Shown: piece by piece, positions 59,351-64,000 of the stretch
Layout of the letters: every line of letters begins with the position of its first letter
Numbering within the stretch: position 1 is the first letter of the stretch
Origin: Ctena decussata
Lineage: Eukaryota; Mollusca; Bivalvia; Lucinida; Lucinidae
Reading direction: 5' to 3'
DNA length: 64,000 nt
Assembly: GCA_963989385.1 (NCBI GenBank)
Contig: OZ022511.1
Span: forward strand, 23,120,503 to 23,184,502
Program-made: the position numbers and the translations under genes
Notes under the pieces: model-generated
The model's database searches: none
What the model saw: the letters and a program-made list of their open reading frames with translations, nothing else
Told to the model about the DNA's origin: nothing

Positions 59351-59815
59351 ATTTATTGCTGACTGTTCCAAGGGTGGCTCTGTTGACTATTATTGTTATT
59401 GTTTGTTAGCTTTCTATTAGTCTTTGTCTTTTGGCATTTTGTACATTATTTTACTTGCCTCGTAACAATCTGCTGGGAAAAAAGCGACCCCTTGGTTTTT
59501 CGCTTGTCTTGTTTTGTTTTGTGTGCCGTTTTTATTTTATTTACTTTCCCATTTGTAGTTTGTGGTTTACACAAGCGACTGGGTTATTTCCTGATTGTTG
59601 TCTTCTTATCTACCTCGAAAGTTGTTTGTAGCAACATCATGTAACTTCCAACAATATGGCATTCATGACAAGCAGAGGCTTTAATCAGACTGCACATAAG
59701 TGCAGTCTGATCAGAGCCTTCGCTTGACACTTCAGCCATCTGTGGAAGTGATTTAAGCCATAGAGCCAAATATGAGGTCTCTGATTACTCTGAATGATTG
59801 AGAAGGATGATATTA

Positions 59816-60012
59816 CATCACATGAAAATGCCACATTGTTAGAAATCACATGGTGTGGCTCATTTTATATGTCCTTTTGGCCTCTTTCATTCTAATGTCT
59901 TTTTTATTCTTTTTTATGATCCGAATATCGCATTACAAAATTGCCACATTGTTGGAAATCACATGGTGTTGCTCATTTGATTTGTCCTTTTGGCATCTTT
60001 CATTCTAATGCG
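59816..60012. repeat. Pair of ~80-bp direct repeats
   Basis: Both copies contain gccacattgtt.gaaatcac, gtccttttgg and ctttcattctaatg; spacing about 113 bp. Confidence 0.8.
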
Positions 60013-60532
60013 TGTTTTAGGCATACAAATAAAAAAATCAACAATTTTTCCAGATAATATCTGCTGAAGAGAAATTGAGATTTCGCAAACTTTTGCCAAG
60101 CCCGTAAGGTTTGTACGAAAGCCAATACTTCCTTTTTTTCTTTGGCTTTGGAAAACTCTTTTAAAATGAAAATAACGAAATACAAAATAACATATTGTAT
60201 GTAGATCTAATGGACGATTGAAAGTAAGTATTCATTATTTTATCCAATGCGTCGCAAGCGTTCTTCTAAACAGAGTTGTTTGCAGCTCTTTTATAGATTG
60301 TATGTGATATTTAACTACGTGCTTTATAACCAACTAATCTATTCCATAACGGAAACTCTACTGCGATTAGAGTTGACACTATTGTTTTCATGTTTGTGGT
60401 TCAATAGGGTTTTACTTCTGAGCGTTCTAAGAGGCAGTGGTCCTGTTTACTGCTTGTACTTTGTATGGCTCTGTGAACTTTTTTGTAAAGCGTGTTCGGT
60501 GCCTAGTTCTTTATTTGTTAAGTCCTATTATC

Positions 60533-60798
60533 TAGCGCAATCGGTAGGGCACCTGACTCGTAAGTCAGAGGTCCTGGGTTCGAATCCCGGTCTAGCCACA
60601 TACTTTCGTTTCTCCTTCCGCTGATTCAAGAAGGGCAGTTGTCAGTTACTGGCGAAAGTATGTGCACTTAGTACTGGTTAACCGCTTAGGAGGTCTAAGC
60701 CTGCCCAGGAATAGTGTGGTTAGGTTAACTGACCGTCCCGACATGACCTTAGTTGTTTACCGTGGATGTTAAGCATCAAATCAACCAACCAACCAACC
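60533..60798 (+). mobile_element. tRNA-derived SINE, copy 2, slightly 5'-truncated
   Basis: Same SINE as 16784-17057 but starting at box A (TAGCGCAATCGG), with (CCAA)n tail. Flanked by a perfect 13-bp duplication CCTATTATCTAGC (60524-60536, 60797-60809), whose last bases overlap the first bases of the element and the first bases its tail. Confidence 0.92.
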
Positions 60799-60809
60799 TA
60801 TTATCTAGC

Positions 60810-62151
60810 ACTCTTATTATCTTCTTGGCAAGCAGACTATGGGTTGTGACGTCACATTGTTTTGGTGTAGAGTAGTTTCTAAGAAAACTACAAGATCCTG
60901 ATTTGAAGGTATGTCATATGATAATTATAAGATGAACGATTGTTTTGTTTGATTCAGGTGAGACAAAACCTCAAGACTAATGATCATTGATGTTTGAACA
61001 TAATGAAAATGGATCTACTCTTTGTTTCAGAGAAAGGCAACGACCTAGGGAATTTCCAAAACCTGGCGACATCAAACGTGTATTGGGAAACGCCAGTCAA
61101 AAATTTGGATGTGCCACGGGAAAAGATGGTTGGTAGGTATGTTGACACTATGCAGGATATGTTCGAGTCTGCTTGTCTCAAAGGCTGAGATAGGACTTGT
61201 CAACAGATTTGGGTTTTTATTGGTTGATTGTTTTGGGTTTAACGGGCCTTTGAGACAGTATTTCAGTCTATATCGGGCCGTCTTCCAGAGAGAGAGAGAA
61301 AGAGGAGAAATGATAGACGAGAGAAAAGATATGTCCAAACAACTCCCACCTGCACCTACTGCAAGCACAGTAGACCATTGCCCTACTATTCCCCAAATCA
61401 GTGGGACGCCCCGGCACTGGAAGTTACACACAGCAGTACCCGACCACCCCCTACAGATTTTGGATAGGTATTATACGTATCTTTCATGTGTATGAGGTGT
61501 GGATAGAAATCAAGTTGTTTCCTTAGACTGTTATTGGTAACTGCTCTATTTAGCTTTAAACAAACTATCACCATGAACCTCAAGGAAAATATGCAGAATG
61601 CCTGCATCAATCAGCAAAGACATTATAAGTCTGATATTTTAAAGTCTGATCCTGGTATACTCGTGTGTAAAGCTTTTCCAGAGGAATCGAAAGTGACATA
61701 CGGCCTTCATTGATATGACAGATAGGGAATGTTTTTCCTTGATTTTGCATTCAAAGTAAAGGTGAATGGTACACTTGCAAGGGTAGCAACTATGCTATTT
61801 TCATTTTTGCCTCCCTTCTCAAGGGAGCCAGCTTTTGAAAGAAGTTGCATTTCTTGGAGCAAATTCTTTCCCTTAAAAATATTGGCTGCTCTTGAAGAAT
61901 CTGTTTCTGTATGAACACTGCTATTTTAATCATTGCCTCCTTTATCATTAGGGTTTCAACTATTGAACGAATTTATCCTTTTTTAAGAGGAGTTATTTCT
62001 GTCCTTCAAAAGGTGCAAACTCTTTTCTTAGAAAGCAAATACTTTCTAAACCCCATTGACGAGTGACTTTGTCACTCAGGGTAGCACATTGGACGTCATA
62101 TAGGATTTTGCGTTTTGTGAAAGTGGCAGAATTATTATCAGAATATACACA
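60810..62151. other. Intergenic sequence
   Basis: 61215-61275 carries a decayed version of the common molluscan 'gggtttaacgg..acagtatttcagtc' repeat, followed by a short GA run. No gene seen. Confidence 0.45.
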
Positions 62152-63353
62152 AGAGTAAAAAGTATGCAAAGACCAGGAACTGAAACAATCAAAATCCAAA
62201 TCCAGCCCTCAAACCATAGTTGGAAACAACTAAGATTACAAATAATCAAGATACAGAGAACATATGGCCAACCGAGTGAGCAGCTTGTTCCCAAAAGGTG
62301 GCCACTCAGCAACCCAAACCGAACCAAAAATAATGATAACATACATAAGGTAAAACATCACAGAAACTCTAACACCAAAAACAGGCAACAAAGAACCACA
62401 ACAGAACTACCGCCTTGGAACGGTCAGTAATGAATTACTGGGGGGCTTAAATCGATTTTACAGGCCCAACCTCACCCTCAGTTTCTGAAGTGGTACAAAA
62501 CATTTAGTTGGTTGTTCGGTTCGCATGATAACCCTCTAACTCGTCAATGAATCATCACGGTAAACACATAAATCAAATTTCAACACCATGAAGAAGCAAA
62601 GACGAGGACTCAACAGATACAACTGGCCGTCTGACAGGTGGAGATCCCTGTCCTGCCAAACAACCCCACTGGAAATCTGAAGCAAAAGAAGGTCACCAGT
62701 TGAGCCCCGGTGGACCAAGCAACAGACAAAAAGGCTCCGGTCCCAACCAACTAAAATATATAGCTTTAGGTCGGGGCCATCATAGAAGCAAAAAGTATGC
62801 AAAGACCAGGAACTGAAACAATCAAAATCCCAATCCAGCCCTCAAACCATAGTTGGAAACAACTAAGATTACAAATAATCAAGATACAGAGAACATATGG
62901 CCAACCGAGTGAGCAGCTTGTTCCCAAAAGGTGGCCACACAGCAACCCAAACCGAACCAAAAGTAATAAGAACATACATAAGGTAAAACATCACAGAAAC
63001 TCTGACACCAAAAACAGGCAACAGAGAACCACAACAGAACTACCGCCTTGGAACGGTCAGTAATGAATTACTGGGGGGCTTAAATCGATTTTACAGGCCC
63101 AACCTCACCCTCAGTTTCTGAAGTGGTACAAAACATTTAGTTGGTTGTTCGGTTCGCATGATAACCCTCTAACTCGTCAATGAATCATCACGGTAAACAC
63201 ATAAATCAAATTTCAACACCATGAAGAAGCAAAGACGAGGACTCAACAGATACAACGGGCCGTCTGACAGGTGGAGATCCCTGTCCTGCCAAACAACCCC
63301 ACTGGAAATCTGAAGCAAAAGAAGGTCACCAGTTGAGCCCCGGTGGAGTCTGA
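62152..63353 (-). repeat. Tandemly repeated 3' region of a retroelement, 633-bp unit
   Basis: Two nearly identical units read on the minus strand (upper unit ~63353-62787, lower ~62786-62152; landmarks are offset by exactly 633, e.g. 62164 and 62797). Each ends TGCATACTTTTT. The upper unit lacks about 65 bp at its start where it abuts the RT frame. Penelope-like elements are known for such head-to-tail partial copies, called pseudo-LTRs. Open frames inside are not genes. Confidence 0.8.
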
Positions 63354-63354
63354 C

Positions 63355-64000
63355 GACCGATCCCCCGGTGTGCAATTAAAGAGTGCAGCAAAGCTATCAA
63401 CCGTGATTGGGTTAATCACTAAGCATGCAGACTGTCGCATAACATTTAAATTATAGCCAATACGTTTGTGACGTATTATTATTTTTCGGAATTGATCAGA
63501 AAAATCAGTCCTACCCTTAATCTTTTTGAATTTGTATACTAAGTCACCATAAAATTCTGGTTCCGATAGGCATTGGTGTAAAAGAAATTTTAATCCGACA
63601 TCAAATTTTGAAACCAATTCATGGTGTCTGCGATAGAATTTAGAAAAAGCCTTTCTAAGCTTATGATACCGATAGCCCTGTTGAAGAAGTTTAGCAGTTA
63701 AACATTTATTACGAGCATTAAAGTCATCTACATGACTACACACTCTAGCAAATCTTATAAGTTGAGAAATATACACTCCATAAGAGGGACGACGTGGAAC
63801 GTCACCATCCAAAAATGGAAAATTAACTATATCAAAGTCAAAGTCATCACGTTTATCATAAATTTTAGAAGATACAAAACCGTTAGAAATAGATAGATGT
63901 AAATCCAAAAAGGGGGCCTCGGTATCTGAAGTATTAGCTTTATTCAATTTAAGTTCAGGTGGGTAAATTTGGTTAACCATGCTTTCAAAATAAGGATTAT
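63355..64000 (-). pseudogene. Reverse-transcriptase-like protein, C-terminal part (Penelope-like suspected)
   Basis: Open on the minus strand from the window edge. Residues include NPYFESMVNQIYP, then FLDLHLSISNG, KIYDKRDDFDFDIVNFPFLD, YGVYISQLIRFARVC and the stretch shared with 33403-33717. This C-terminal half is found in RT-like proteins of many aquatic animals. The RT active site would lie outside the window. The frame runs past the normal end (GDRSSDS) into the repeat because of a ~65-bp deletion, which replaces the MMAPT stop with a read-through tail. Assignment to Penelope-like elements is inference from the tandem 3' repeat and 5'-truncated copies. Confidence 0.75.

Noticed and set aside
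60247..60624. 125-codon frame
   Set aside because: It runs into the SINE at 60533 and has no recognisable domain.
62164..63063. Repeated 88-codon frames (MQRPGTETIKIQ..)
   Set aside because: They recur only because the retroelement 3' region is tandemly repeated. The same DNA at 34056-34443 is open on both strands, which indicates composition and not coding.

Overview
The window looks like intergenic and intronic DNA from a bivalve mollusc. It is AT-rich, has a long intron, and is crowded with fold-back elements, tRNA-derived SINEs and retroelement debris. Only one probable host protein gene is visible. The organism call rests on the style of the repeats and of that gene, and is an inference.

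Layout. (1) Block A (1 to about 15150) and block B (43041 to about 58557) are direct-orientation copies of one segment, about 43 kb apart. They are alike enough that each insertion or deletion in one can be read against an empty site in the other. (2) The 15150-24000 interval holds a SINE, tandem and palindromic repeats and a tandem array with hammerhead ribozymes. (3) A two-exon gene on the minus strand (32226 to 24330, intron 25161-30900) encodes a secreted or GPI-anchored somatomedin-B-like protein. It resembles the extracellular part of molluscan Mth/adhesion-like receptors but lacks the seven-helix part. (4) The 33.4-42.9 kb interval holds a 5'-truncated retroelement copy, a broken RTE-like reverse transcriptase, a 475-bp tandem array and an inverted-repeat element carrying a fourth hammerhead. 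(5) After block B come a second SINE and, at the right edge, a minus-strand retroelement with a tandemly repeated 3' region, probably Penelope-like.

Most interesting signal. A repeat of about 380 bp (13859-14307, 18436-19170, minus 41966-42145) carries a type I hammerhead ribozyme: CTGANGA core, GGCT/AGCC stem II with TTATT loop, GAA, a tiny palindromic stem III ACTACGTAGT, cleavage site GTC, and a 6-bp stem I. The 13859 copy is missing from block B and is flanked by a 5-bp duplication (TTAAC), so it moved after the segmental duplication. This fits the small animal 'retrozymes', non-coding retroelements thought to spread as circular RNAs. The retroelement fragments nearby, also with 5-bp target duplications, are candidate helpers.

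No bacterial-type operons, CRISPR arrays or functional tRNA genes were seen. Most short open frames are by-products of repeats.
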